A DNA stretch of 64,000 bases from Sinomonas terrae. GTDB lineage: Bacteria; Actinomycetota; Actinomycetes; Actinomycetales; Micrococcaceae. Under the pieces are notes generated by a model, which was given only the letters and a program-made list of their open reading frames with translations, made no database searches and was not told where the DNA came from. Of this stretch, positions 8,588 through 17,329 are shown one piece after another. The position numbers and the translations under genes are program-made. Position 1 is the first letter of the stretch; every line of letters begins with the position of its first letter. The stretch covers positions 3,286,001 to 3,350,000 of the forward strand of contig NZ_JAKZBV010000001.1 of NCBI RefSeq assembly GCF_022539255.1, in the 5' to 3' direction.

Positions 8588-9085
8588 ATGACTGCGATGC
8601 CCTCCATGGACCCTCGCGTGTTCGACGCGGACTTGCGTGAACAGTTCGACACGTTCCTCGACGAGCACCGCTCCGCGCTCGAGGGCTGCCTCGACGGCCT
8701 GACGGAGGCCGAGGCGCGAGCGTCCCTCGTGCCTTCGCGGACCACGCTGCTTGGCCTGGTGAAGCATGGCGCGTTCATCGAGCGGGTCTGGTTCGACGAG
8801 GCCATCACGTGCCGTTCTCGTCACGAGATCGGGATTCCGGCTACGCCCGATGAGTCCTTCGTTCTCGACAGCGGCGATCGGATCGAGTCGGTCCTGATGG
8901 CGTACCGCAAGGCGTGCGAGGACTCGAGGCGAGCCCTCGCACCCTTGGCGCTTGACGACGTCGTCCGCGGCAACCGCCGGGGCCCGCTCCCTCTGCGCTG
9001 GGTGTTCCTCCACATGCTCCGCGAGTTAGCACAGCACTGCGGGCACGCCGACATCCTGCGCGAGCAAATCCTCGCCTCCCGCTGA
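8588..9085 (+). CDS. DinB-superfamily protein (DUF664-like, probably mycothiol-linked)
   Basis: 165-aa all-helical protein. Metal-binding positions of the DinB four-helix bundle are visible as VKHGAFIERVWF in the first third and MLRELAQHCGHADILREQ at the end, the classic H...HxxxH spread. Family members bind a divalent metal and often act as thiol (mycothiol or bacillithiol) S-transferases; the specific reaction here is not known. The ATG at 8588 was chosen on the leaderless box TACACT; the frame extends upstream into the monooxygenase gene only as a shadow. It ends 3 bp from the convergent glucosidase gene, with no clear terminator between. Confidence 0.8.
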   Translation: MTAMPSMDPRVFDADLREQFDTFLDEHRSALEGCLDGLTEAEARASLVPSRTTLLGLVKHGAFIERVWFDEAITCRSRHEIGIPATPDESFVLDSGDRIESVLMAYRKACEDSRRALAPLALDDVVRGNRRGPLPLRWVFLHMLRELAQHCGHADILREQILASR

Positions 9086-9088
9086 AGG

Positions 9089-11002
9089 TCAGCCCAGCTC
9101 GCCGAGGACATCCGCGATGACGACCGCGGAAGCCGCCGACCAGGCCTGCGGCCGGCACGCCGACGGGTACGGGAGGGCGCGGGTCGCGGTCTCGGCCGAG
9201 TCGCCCGAATGCAGCTCAGGCATTCGGTACTCGAACGACTCCGCAGCCTTGAGCAGCCCCTCCCCCAATTGGGCGGCGGCATCCCGGTGGCCGGAGCGGG
9301 CGAGCCCGCGGATGGCTATGGCCGTATCGTGTGCCCAGACCGAGCCGCCGTGGTACTTGAGGGGCCAATAGCCCGCGCTCGAGGTGGCCAGAGTTCGCAG
9401 CCCGTAGCCCGAATCCAACTCCGGGTGGACGAGCCGTCGGGCGACGATCGCCTCCTCATCTGCTGTGAGGAGCCCGGTTCCGAGCAGGTGGCCCATGTTC
9501 GAGGCCACCGTGTCCACGGGCGTCCCGGACCCGTCGAGCGCGATCGCGACGTACGGCCCGAGCTCATCCTCGAGCCAGAAGTCCGCCCTGAAGCGCTCGG
9601 CGAGTGCGGCCGCAGCGTCCCGCAGCTGGGCGGGGGCGGCGCCAGTCTGTGCGCCAACATGCCCGAACGCCTCGAGGAGTTCCGCCCCATGCACGAGGGC
9701 CTCGTGCGCATAACCCTGCACCTCGCACAGCGAGATCGGCCCCTTCGCGAGCTTTCCGTCACGGAACTGCACCGAGTCGGCCGAGTCCTTCCAGCCTTGG
9801 TTCGCGAGTCCGTGGCCGGTCGTGTCGAGGTAGTTGAGATACCCGTCCAGGACACCGTCAGCGATCCATGCGAGAGCTCGCTCGGCGTGCGGCAGGAGGC
9901 GCTCGACGGCGTCGACTGCCATCCCGGCGCGCCAGGCATCGTAGAGGAGGCAGACCCACAAGGCGGTCGCGTCGACGGTGCCGTAGTAGATGGGCGGGAG
10001 GCTGATCTTCTCGCCGTGCAGGGTGAGCGCAGTACGCCGCAGCTCGTGCATGATCTTCCCGGGCGCCTCCTGCGACTCCGGATCACCCTTCGCCCCTTGG
10101 AACGAGGCGAGGACCGTGAGTGTGCCTTCCGCGATCTCCGTGCCGAGCGGCAAGAGGAATCGAGCAGCCCAGAGCGAGTCCCGTCCGAATAGCGTGAAGA
10201 ACCACGGCGCTCCGGCAGCGAGGAATTCGCCGTGCTCGAGGTGGGGAAGCGACAGGCGGAGTCCGTCGAGGTCGCGGAGGGACTGCTCGAGGAAGCGCGC
10301 GAGCCGCACGTCCCCCGGTCGCCGCAGCCCCCGCCACCCCATCGGTGCGGGGCCCCGGGCGCCGACGACGACGGCGATACGATCCTCCGCCCTGACCCGC
10401 CACGAGACGCGTGCAGGCGCTTCGGCAGATGCGGTGAGCGACCACCGGAGCACCGGGTGGGCTGGGTCCGAGAGGTCGACGACGGCGCCCGGCGCTCCCA
10501 CGGCGGCCGTCACCTCGCCCGCGGACCAGGCCAAGCCGCCGTCGGCCTCGGAAGCTGCGATCGGCTGGACGGGGATGCCCGACTTCACCGCCTCCATGGG
10601 AGCGAGGTCTGCGGCGAGCCGGACCGTCACGTCGGCCGAGACGGGCTCCTCGGTCGCGCAGGCGAACGCGATCTCCTCCTCCACGAGGCCCGGCTCGACG
10701 CTGCGGGTGCGGCGGATCCGGGCAACAGGGTCGCCCCAGGCCTGGGCGAGGTTGCGGGGAAGGCCGACGACGACGAGCCGCCCGTCGTCGTCGTGCCATG
10801 ACCCAGCGGGCTCGGGCTCGGACCCGCCGACCTCGAGCACCGCCTCACTGAGCACGCGCACGTCCGAGTGCATGACCCCTTGGACGGTTGCACTGCCGGG
10901 GGCCGCGGCCCGGATCTGTCCGTCTCGGCCGGACCACGCTTGAGTGGGTGCCCGGAGGACGATTTCGAGGTCATGGAGGAAGGGCTGAAGCTTTTCGGGC
11001 AT
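9089..11002 (-). CDS. Amylo-alpha-1,6-glucosidase / glycogen-debranching-like enzyme
   Basis: 637 aa, cytosolic, no signal peptide. The N-terminal 200 residues match the bacterial debranching-enzyme N-terminal beta domain (start LQPFLHDLEIVLRAP, VMHSDVRVLSEAVLEVGG). The C-terminal two-thirds is an (alpha/alpha)6 barrel with APWFFTLFGRDSLWAARF, QGWKDSADSVQF, CEVQGYAHEALV and GLRTLATSSAGYWPLKYHGGSVWAHDT, the last being the typical wall of a GH63/GH133-like active site. Members trim branches from glycogen or related glucans. The ATG follows GGGAG in the coding strand. A TAGGGT -10 box and an AT-rich palindrome lie 55-80 bp upstream, so it probably has its own regulated promoter. Confidence 0.85.
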   Translation of the reverse strand: MPEKLQPFLHDLEIVLRAPTQAWSGRDGQIRAAAPGSATVQGVMHSDVRVLSEAVLEVGGSEPEPAGSWHDDDGRLVVVGLPRNLAQAWGDPVARIRRTRSVEPGLVEEEIAFACATEEPVSADVTVRLAADLAPMEAVKSGIPVQPIAASEADGGLAWSAGEVTAAVGAPGAVVDLSDPAHPVLRWSLTASAEAPARVSWRVRAEDRIAVVVGARGPAPMGWRGLRRPGDVRLARFLEQSLRDLDGLRLSLPHLEHGEFLAAGAPWFFTLFGRDSLWAARFLLPLGTEIAEGTLTVLASFQGAKGDPESQEAPGKIMHELRRTALTLHGEKISLPPIYYGTVDATALWVCLLYDAWRAGMAVDAVERLLPHAERALAWIADGVLDGYLNYLDTTGHGLANQGWKDSADSVQFRDGKLAKGPISLCEVQGYAHEALVHGAELLEAFGHVGAQTGAAPAQLRDAAAALAERFRADFWLEDELGPYVAIALDGSGTPVDTVASNMGHLLGTGLLTADEEAIVARRLVHPELDSGYGLRTLATSSAGYWPLKYHGGSVWAHDTAIAIRGLARSGHRDAAAQLGEGLLKAAESFEYRMPELHSGDSAETATRALPYPSACRPQAWSAASAVVIADVLGELG

Positions 11003-11056
11003 GGTAGATCGCTCCCTGTGGTGGTCGCCGACTCGGTCCGTCTGCCAGTTCTCAAG

Positions 11057-11082
11057 ACCCTACCGGATTTGATCAATCAAAT
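11057..11082 (-). promoter_or_regulatory. Promoter -10 (TAGGGT) with adjacent operator-like palindrome
   Basis: On the minus strand TAGGGT (11057-11062) lies 54 nt before the glucosidase ATG. Immediately upstream, 11067-11082 reads ATTTGAT-CA-ATCAAAT, a perfect 7-bp dyad in an otherwise G+C-rich region. Its place just behind the -10 suggests a regulator site. Confidence 0.55.
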
Positions 11083-11154
11083 ACATCACTTGAAAAAGGC
11101 GTAAGCGGCCCAAGGGCCCCTCACGCCTCAAGCTTTCGCTTCACACCGTCGTGC

Positions 11155-11592
11155 CTAGACGGAGCCCGCGGGATCCAGAAGCTCGTCGAGCGAACCGAAG
11201 ACGGCGTCGACGGCGGTGAAGGCACGGGAATCGGCACGAGCCGTGCGGCTGCGGGCGACGGTCTCAAAGCTGCGCTTCGCGCTCCGCACCGCCTCGTCGG
11301 CTCCTTCGGGGTCTCCGGGGCTGTGGAGAAGCTGAATGATGACGTCCTGGAGCGGACGCAAGGCAGCCTCGAGCGTTGAGGCTGTTGCCACGCTCCCCAC
11401 TGCTCGCTCGCGGCGGCGCAAGCCATTGATCATCTCCCACGCCTCGAGCGCCCCCGCACACGCAGCCTCGGCCACTGCACGATTTGCCGGCGCTCCTTCG
11501 AGGAGGAGGGACGTGCGCACATTCGCCCACCGGGCCAGAAGTGCATCTTTCGCGGGCAACGGAGCAGGGGCCGATACGGCGGAAATGGTCAT
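11155..11592 (-). CDS. Hypothetical helical protein
   Basis: 145 aa, rich in Ala, Arg and Leu, predicted mostly helical, no signal peptide and no transmembrane segment. A run of ALRPLQDVIIQLLHSP and RSFETVARS suggests a soluble bundle. I recognise no family. It lies downstream of the papain-like peptidase on the same strand, but a strong terminator separates them, so it is probably transcribed on its own. The ATG at 11592 follows GGAAGGAAATC in coding orientation, an acceptable ribosome-binding site. The opposite strand also has an open frame here, but it lacks a start signal and ends in biased sequence. Confidence 0.55.
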   Translation of the reverse strand: MTISAVSAPAPLPAKDALLARWANVRTSLLLEGAPANRAVAEAACAGALEAWEMINGLRRRERAVGSVATASTLEAALRPLQDVIIQLLHSPGDPEGADEAVRSAKRSFETVARSRTARADSRAFTAVDAVFGSLDELLDPAGSV

Positions 11593-11809
11593 GATTTCCT
11601 TCCCGTGGCTCTCAAAGCGACCACGACTGATGCGATGCGTGCGGGGGGATCTATTTCAGGATCCCCGAGCGCACCCGGTGTTCCCAAGGGCCAAAAGTCC
11701 CCTGCTGGTCGATCTCGAAGAACAGAGAGTGCACTCGCGGGACCGTCAGCACCCCGGAAAACCACAAACCGAAAAAGGCCCAGGCAGAAAGATGGACAGG
11801 GCAGAAAAA

Positions 11810-11842
11810 GGATCGGGCGCGCACCCGCAGCACGCCCGATCC
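11810..11842 (-). terminator. Intrinsic terminator of the papain-like peptidase gene
   Basis: GGATCGGGCG (11810-11819) pairs with CGCCCGATCC (11833-11842). In the minus direction the stem is followed by CTTTTTCTGC, a true T-run. It lies 24 bp past the peptidase stop. Confidence 0.85.
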
Positions 11843-11865
11843 ACCCCGAATCCCCCTATTCGGCC

Positions 11866-12645
11866 TTAGTTGACCATTCGAATGGTCCAGAAGTCACTCG
11901 AGAGACCCGTCGAGAGGAGGTACTGGTACGGCATGGTGAAGTACCCCGCCTGGCCCCATCCCGTTCCCCAGGAGTTGCGCACCCGGAAGCGCTGGCTCGC
12001 GTTGTCGTAGCCGACCGCGACAACCGCGTGCCCGCCCAGGACCTGCTCGTTCGGGGCTGGCATGGGAGCCACCCCTGAGTGGGCGACTTCCTGGCTCTCG
12101 AACGATTCGTACACCGTGAAGCCGAACACGAAGGGATAGCCAGCGGCGAGGCAGCCCTGCATCTGCTGGAGGCTTCGGGCGACGCGCTGATACGCGACCG
12201 CGCGGTGCTCCTTCGCGTCCGTGTAGCACTGCTGGGTGGGCTGGTCGGTGAACTTCGCGATGTCGTACGGCCACTCGGTCTCTGGGCATGCGCCTTGCGC
12301 GCCGACGGACTTGATGCCGTCGCGAATCTGGGCACCCGAGTCGCTCGAGACCGTGTTCTCCATGACGCGTTCGTTGTAGTAGATGAAGAGACGCGATGGC
12401 GTCGCATACCCGGAGATGCTCTCCTTGTCGGCATCGAACTCGAGCGCGGCCGCGATGGCGTTGGCGGTGCACGAGCCGAGCTGGCCTTGATCGTAGACGG
12501 GCGGACACTGGGAGGTGAGATCGGTCGACGCAGGGAGGGCACCGAGGACTTCGGGCGGCACCGCGAAGAGGTAGTCGCGTTGGTCAGGAACGTCGGGCAC
12601 CCAGCCGTAGCCGTGAGCGCCATGAGAGGTGGTGGGGGTGGTCAT
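11866..12645 (-). CDS. Papain-like (C1 family) cysteine peptidase without a signal peptide
   Basis: 259 aa. The catalytic set is complete: oxyanion Gln53 and nucleophile Cys59 in DQGQLGSCTAN, His206 in GGHAVVAVGYD, Asn224 in RNSWGTGW. The N-terminus (GYGWVPDVPDQRDYLF) is the usual entry to bacterial C1 peptidases, and there is no propeptide or export signal, so it probably acts in the cytosol or is released by another route. Start at 12645 follows AAAGG. It is transcribed from a good TTGACA/TAAAAT promoter with a leader of about 200 nt, and ends at a clear terminator, so it is a single-gene unit. The target is unknown; family members in bacteria have been linked to stress or interspecies competition, but nothing here shows which. 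Confidence 0.9.
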   Translation of the reverse strand: MTTPTTSHGAHGYGWVPDVPDQRDYLFAVPPEVLGALPASTDLTSQCPPVYDQGQLGSCTANAIAAALEFDADKESISGYATPSRLFIYYNERVMENTVSSDSGAQIRDGIKSVGAQGACPETEWPYDIAKFTDQPTQQCYTDAKEHRAVAYQRVARSLQQMQGCLAAGYPFVFGFTVYESFESQEVAHSGVAPMPAPNEQVLGGHAVVAVGYDNASQRFRVRNSWGTGWGQAGYFTMPYQYLLSTGLSSDFWTIRMVN

Positions 12646-12846
12646 GGGAGGAGACCTTTTGCACGGCGGCCGAGACCGGCCGCAGCTGATGTGAACCGCA
12701 TGGACGGAAGTACGCCTCCAGCCGGGTTCGCAGCTCGACCTTACGCAAGGAGCTGGTCTTTTCGGGGGGACGGGCTCGACGCCCGGCTGGCGCGTTCGGT
12801 CCAGACGCTGGGGGGTATCAGGACCGATTCGGTTGTTTGTCCTTCG

Positions 12847-12876
12847 ATTTTATTAACCCTGTGACGAGCCTGTCAA
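12847..12876 (-). promoter_or_regulatory. Sigma-A promoter TTGACA-18-TAAAAT for the cysteine peptidase
   Basis: On the minus strand TTGACA (12871-12876) and TAAAAT (12847-12852) are separated by 18 bp. Transcription would begin near 12840, leaving a 5' leader of about 195 nt that contains several G+C-rich inverted repeats. The region 12646-12846 holds no gene. Confidence 0.7.
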
Positions 12877-12949
12877 GAGGTTGTCCGAGCTTCCCCGGAT
12901 CTCAATACACGCGCGAGATCGAGGATTAATGCATTCTCGTCATTTGCGC

Positions 12950-13675
12950 CTACCGATTGTCACCATCCAAATCGTTCCGATGGGATCCCTCACTCTCCGA
13001 CATGGCTCGCAGGGCCTCGGCCACGCCATCGATTCCCGCAGCGACAAGGTCCGGATCGACGAAGTAGGAGGGATAAGCAGCGTCGGAGCGGTTGACCCAT
13101 GCAGATTGGAGGCCCGCCTTCGCAGCGCCATGGACGTCCCAAGGGTGCACAGCCACGAGCATCATGTCCTCGACCGAAACCCCGCAGGAAGCCGCCGCGT
13201 ACGCGTATGAGGCGCCTGCGGGCTTCCACAGTGGCGCATCTGCTACCGAGAGGAGTGCCTCGAACGCATCCCGCAGACCCGCGCCCTCGAGCAGTTGCTC
13301 CGCCACGAGGGTTCCGCCGTTGGTGAGCGTCACGAGCCGGAACCCGCCCTCGGCCAGGGCGCGGATGCCGTCGGCCACGTCCGGATGAACGCCCAACCGG
13401 AGCATCCCGGACATCACATGCCGTACGGCGTCCTCGAGGGAACGGTCCAGCTCGTGGCCCCGCAGGATCCCCCGCAGGACCTCGGCGCCGATCTCGGCGA
13501 AGTCCCCGTTGTCGCCGGCGGCCGCGAGCGCGAATCCGTCCCGCAGGAGCGTCGCGAACCACAGCTTGGCGAGCTCGCTGGGCGCACCGACATCGGTGAA
13601 CCGCGAACCCATGGGGGACATGTCGGAGAGGGTCTCGTTGACGTCGAAGACGATGACCTCGGGGCGGCGAACCAT
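12950..13675 (-). CDS. Haloacid dehalogenase type II-like hydrolase (HAD superfamily)
   Basis: 241 aa. HAD motif I is FDVNETLSD (nucleophile Asp in DVNET), motif II TLTNG, motif III KPAGASY with the preceding lysine, motif IV near the C-terminus (VAVHPWDVHGAAKAG). The DVNETL version and the W-x-x-L dehalogenase-like cap match the (S)-2-haloacid dehalogenase subgroup, which hydrolyses 2-haloacids such as chloroacetate, though many members have other substrates. I set the start at 13675 because AGGAGG sits 9 nt upstream; the longer frame to 13723 has no such site. It lies 51 bp downstream of a maleylpyruvate-isomerase-like gene on the same strand and could be co-transcribed. Confidence 0.85.
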   Translation of the reverse strand: MVRRPEVIVFDVNETLSDMSPMGSRFTDVGAPSELAKLWFATLLRDGFALAAAGDNGDFAEIGAEVLRGILRGHELDRSLEDAVRHVMSGMLRLGVHPDVADGIRALAEGGFRLVTLTNGGTLVAEQLLEGAGLRDAFEALLSVADAPLWKPAGASYAYAAASCGVSVEDMMLVAVHPWDVHGAAKAGLQSAWVNRSDAAYPSYFVDPDLVAAGIDGVAEALRAMSESEGSHRNDLDGDNR

Positions 13676-13726
13676 GGGGCTGCTTCCTCCTTCGCGAAGG
13701 GGTGGTTCAGATCTGGTGCCCACAGC

Positions 13727-14476
13727 CTACGGCGTGAGCCGCGCCTCGCGGATGGCCTCGGCCAGCTGGTCGTCGGCGCCCGGGAGCGGGGTCCGACCCC
13801 AGAGTCCGAGGTAGAGCTGGGAGGCAGTCCCCGAGAGCGTGCCGAGCAGCGGCGCCTCGGCGCTCTCGTCGCGAGGAGGGAGGGCGAGCGTTTCGAGCAG
13901 CTCGCCGTCGTCCGTGCGCACTTCAAGGCGGACGACGGCGGGCAGGCCTGCCGTGCGCCCGAGCCGCAGCTGCCGGGGATAGAAGCCTTCGACAACCTCA
14001 TGGATGCCGTCGAGGGCGACGTCCTCGGGCAGGGTCCACAGGTCTGACGGGGGCTCCCCCGCTCCCGCGGCAAGGGACTGCGCGAGGTCGAACGTGTGCA
14101 CGGTCGTCTCGTGCACCTGCCGGCGCGCCCAGAACGCGGCCACGCGCTCTCCCCAGAGGGTCCAGGCCTTGGAGTCCGGAGCCGATGCCCGCAGTGTCGC
14201 GACGAGTTCGCCGGCCCGCGCCCGGTACCACGTGGGCAGCGGCGCGTCGCCGAGGTCGAAGCGGGCCTCCGGCGGGGCCGCACTCGCGCCGATCGCCGAA
14301 GCCGCCCAAGCGTGGATGAGCCCGAGATGGACCAAGAGCTTGCGCGTTGTCCACCGGGGACACGCGGGGACCGGCGCTTCCCAGTCCGAGACGCGTTCGG
14401 CGGCGGAGGCGAAGCGCCTGGTCAGGGCGTCGAGACGGTCGATGGCAGCGGCATAGCTGGCGGGTGTGTCAGTCAC
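13727..14476 (-). CDS. Maleylpyruvate isomerase family mycothiol-dependent protein
   Basis: 249 aa. The N-terminal half is a DinB-like bundle with metal ligands in LVHLGLIHAW and RRQVHETTVHTFD; the C-terminal half is the beta domain common to mycothiol-dependent maleylpyruvate isomerases. Mycothiol is restricted to actinobacteria, in line with the host. The GTG start at 14476 follows TATCGT with a 6-nt spacer, the leaderless layout. The reaction is probably thiol-dependent isomerisation or detoxification; no aromatic-degradation genes sit nearby to fix the substrate. Confidence 0.8.
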   Translation of the reverse strand: MTDTPASYAAAIDRLDALTRRFASAAERVSDWEAPVPACPRWTTRKLLVHLGLIHAWAASAIGASAAPPEARFDLGDAPLPTWYRARAGELVATLRASAPDSKAWTLWGERVAAFWARRQVHETTVHTFDLAQSLAAGAGEPPSDLWTLPEDVALDGIHEVVEGFYPRQLRLGRTAGLPAVVRLEVRTDDGELLETLALPPRDESAEAPLLGTLSGTASQLYLGLWGRTPLPGADDQLAEAIREARLTP

Positions 14477-14482
14477 GCGGAC

Positions 14483-14488
14483 ACGATA
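14483..14488 (-). promoter_or_regulatory. -10 box TATCGT of a leaderless promoter
   Basis: Minus strand: TATCGT, 6 nt, GTG at 14476. Confidence 0.5.
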
Positions 14489-14524
14489 ACGCCCAGGGGC
14501 GACAATGCGAGGGCTGTGAAGGCA

Positions 14525-17257
14525 TCACCATCCGGCGAGGAGGTCGTCCCGGGCTTGAAGGTACGCGAGGGTCGGAAGGTAGTTGCCGTGGGTCGCGACT
14601 CGGGCCATGTACGAATCGGGCTCCATCTCGAGCGCGAGCCGGTCGAGGTTGTTCGGCTGCACTGAGTAGGAGTAGCCGGGGAAGCCGAGGTAGTCGGTGC
14701 GTCGCCACAGATTGATCCACACGGGCTGCGGCCGGGGCACGACCGTTAATGCTCCCGTGGGGATCTCGAGCAGCCCCGTGAGCGGAATGGAAACAGCGGA
14801 AGGCGACCCGCCGCCGTCGTGCGCCGCTGACAGGCTCGTGGCCCCTCCGAGACCTCCCCCCGCCAACTCCATACCGTCCAGGTCCTTGCCTGCCCAGGGA
14901 TCGGCGGACCAGAACGACGGCGCCGCGACACCCGGCGTGCCCAGAACCTCTGGCCCGAACAGCTCGGGGAAGAACCGGCCGAAATACGGTCGCAGCTGCA
15001 TGCCGAACGTCAGGAGCCGTACCTTCCGGAGGAGATCGGCGCGGCCGAGCGCGGCCAAGTGGAACAGCGCCGCGACGCCCAGCACGGTTCCGAGGCTGTG
15101 GGTCGCGAGGAGCACGCGGCGCCGCGACTCGGGAACTCCGCCCGGCTCGAGCCAGCGGATCATGCGGTCGGCGAGCTCCGGCACGGCTCGCTCGGAAAAG
15201 CACGCGGGGCCGAAGGGATGCGCCGCCCGCGGGAGCCACGCCATGAGATCCCACAGGAGCCCCAGAGGGCGCCCGCGCCCGAGCGTCGCAGCGTTCGTGA
15301 CCGCGGCCGTGAGGACGGCGAGCGCTCCGAGTACGACGCTCGTGAGCACCACCCACTGCGCGAATGCGAAGAAGCCCGCCACCCCGGCAGGGCCGCCGAA
15401 CCAGCGCGCCAACACCCCTTCCACCCACGCCCAGCGGTCGGTGACGCCCTGCGCCTGCCGCATGACCGTGAACGCGAGCGAGACCGTGACCGTCACGCCC
15501 ACGACCCAACTCAGGGTGTGCAGAAGCGGCTCGGCCCGTTGCATGAACGCACTGGAGCGGCGGACCGCGTCGATCTCGCGGGCGAAGACCGCCTCGGACG
15601 GGTCAACGGGCGGGCTCGCGATGACGGCCTTGCGCATCCCGAACCAGGCGAGCACGCACAGGAGCCCCGCGACGAACAGGACGATGAGCGCGAGCACTCC
15701 CCCGAAGGCCCAGAAGGCGGTCGGAACGGCGATATCGTGGGCGCCGGCGGGAATGGTGAGATCACGGAAGAGCGGGTCGGAGCGGTCGGGTGTCGATTGA
15801 AGCCGGCCCGCGCGGAGGTACGAACCGATCCCGAGCGCGACGGCGGAGGCGAGGAACGCGCCGACGACGAGCGCGAGGTACATGAAGACGCCCGGCCCTG
15901 CGCCGTGCCACGCGTGCTCGCGGCGACGCGGGTCCCTTCGACGGAGCACGAGGAACGGCACCACGAAGCCGAGCCCGGAGAGCACGACGACGGCGAGCGC
16001 CGCTGCGTTCGCCGCCCACCCGAGCGGGTCGAGCCAGCCGCCCACGGCGACGACGAGGGCTGCGACGCCGACGGTGAGCACCGCCGTCGCGATCCACTCG
16101 TTGTAGCCCGAGCGCACGACGCAGCCCACGGTCGCGAGGATCGTGAGGCACACGAGGATGATGGTCGGCGTGAGCTGCCCGGCGGTGAACGGAGAGGCCG
16201 GGTTCTCGTTGGAGAGTTGGACCTCGGTCACCACGCACGTCAAGTAGGTCAGCAGCGCCGCCGCGATGAGCACCCCGGCCCAGAGATAGCGGCTCGACCA
16301 GAGGTCCGAGACGATCGGCGGGTGGACCGATCGGGCCCACGCCGCGACCACGCCCGCGACAACCACGAGCTGCACTCCCGCCACGCACACGAGCGCGGGG
16401 GCACTCGCGCCATCCCGGGACCATGCGTCCGCCATGAGGAGGATGACGACGAGGTGGATGCTCGCAACGAGATGCAGCATCCCGGTCGGGGAATTGATGC
16501 GGCGCCGCACCCAGAGGCTCGGAGCCGCGAGCGCGAAGGCGTCCGCCTGGGTCGGGTTCGCGAGGGCGCGCGCGGCGTCGCCTGCACGGGTGCGGAAGCG
16601 GACGTCGCTCACGAGGCCCAGGAACGCGACGAGGACGACGGCGAGGATCGGCGCGAGCGAAAGGGCCGCGAGGCGCTGGCCGCGAGTGAGGTCCCTGAGC
16701 CCGTCGAACTGCGACGGGAGCGCGCTGCAGACCTTCCACGTTCCCGGCGTTCCCGTGGGCTGGAAGCATTGGACGGCTACGAGGTCGAACGCGACCGTGG
16801 AAACCGCGGCCACGAGCAGGAGCGTGAGGAGCAGGCCGAACAGCCGCACCACTGCCCCGCCGCTGCCCGTGCGGAGGCCGCCCTCGCGGCTGGGGTCGGG
16901 GCGGAACGCACGGGCCCAGTAGGCAGCGTTGGCGAAGCCGAACGGCGCGATGAGGAACCAGCCGAGGTTGTACAGGATCCTGCCGATCTTCCCGAGGAGG
17001 TTGTTCCCCTTCGAGAAGCGGTCGAGGTTGCCCCAGCTGTAGGCCTCGAGGCGAGTCTTCTGATCCGGCAGTGAGGCTCTGGGGGTGTAGAAGCCGGCGA
17101 GATTGTCGCCGAGGGGGATCACGCCGTCGTGCGCGAGCTCGACGTTGTCGACGGTAGTGCCCAGCATTTCCTGCGGCGGCGCGTTGCGGACGCCGTGGAT
17201 GCGGAGCTCGAGGACTTCGAGCGTGGGGGCGGATCCATCTGGTGCTGCTGTGGACAT
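14525..17257 (-). CDS. Large membrane protein with cytosolic alpha/beta-hydrolase-like parts
   Basis: 910 aa. It opens with LEVLELRIHGVRNAPPQEML, a soluble stretch resembling the strand-loop entry of lipase-like alpha/beta hydrolases. About a dozen hydrophobic helices follow between residues 120 and 680. Near residue 735 the sequence VLLATHSLGTVLGVAAL provides a nucleophile-elbow-like H-S-L-G-T, and the last 150 residues are soluble. The hydrolase fold thus seems split by, or wrapped around, the membrane domain. Similar giant proteins occur in actinobacteria as uncharacterised integral membrane hydrolases; lipid or ester hydrolysis is a guess. It stands alone, 73 bp upstream of the adenylate-forming gene's stop. 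Confidence 0.7.
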   Translation of the reverse strand: MSTAAPDGSAPTLEVLELRIHGVRNAPPQEMLGTTVDNVELAHDGVIPLGDNLAGFYTPRASLPDQKTRLEAYSWGNLDRFSKGNNLLGKIGRILYNLGWFLIAPFGFANAAYWARAFRPDPSREGGLRTGSGGAVVRLFGLLLTLLLVAAVSTVAFDLVAVQCFQPTGTPGTWKVCSALPSQFDGLRDLTRGQRLAALSLAPILAVVLVAFLGLVSDVRFRTRAGDAARALANPTQADAFALAAPSLWVRRRINSPTGMLHLVASIHLVVILLMADAWSRDGASAPALVCVAGVQLVVVAGVVAAWARSVHPPIVSDLWSSRYLWAGVLIAAALLTYLTCVVTEVQLSNENPASPFTAGQLTPTIILVCLTILATVGCVVRSGYNEWIATAVLTVGVAALVVAVGGWLDPLGWAANAAALAVVVLSGLGFVVPFLVLRRRDPRRREHAWHGAGPGVFMYLALVVGAFLASAVALGIGSYLRAGRLQSTPDRSDPLFRDLTIPAGAHDIAVPTAFWAFGGVLALIVLFVAGLLCVLAWFGMRKAVIASPPVDPSEAVFAREIDAVRRSSAFMQRAEPLLHTLSWVVGVTVTVSLAFTVMRQAQGVTDRWAWVEGVLARWFGGPAGVAGFFAFAQWVVLTSVVLGALAVLTAAVTNAATLGRGRPLGLLWDLMAWLPRAAHPFGPACFSERAVPELADRMIRWLEPGGVPESRRRVLLATHSLGTVLGVAALFHLAALGRADLLRKVRLLTFGMQLRPYFGRFFPELFGPEVLGTPGVAAPSFWSADPWAGKDLDGMELAGGGLGGATSLSAAHDGGGSPSAVSIPLTGLLEIPTGALTVVPRPQPVWINLWRRTDYLGFPGYSYSVQPNNLDRLALEMEPDSYMARVATHGNYLPTLAYLQARDDLLAGW

Positions 17258-17329
17258 GGCGCTCTCCGAGGCCTTCCCCAGCGCTTGCCTAGATGGTACG
17301 GCGGCGGGAGGGGCCTGTCCACGGCGGGC

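Noticed and set aside
15059..17074. 671-codon open frame on the plus strand opposite the 910-aa membrane protein
   Set aside because: Charged, repetitive R/E/H-rich translation typical of the complement of a G+C-rich gene; no start signal and no domain.
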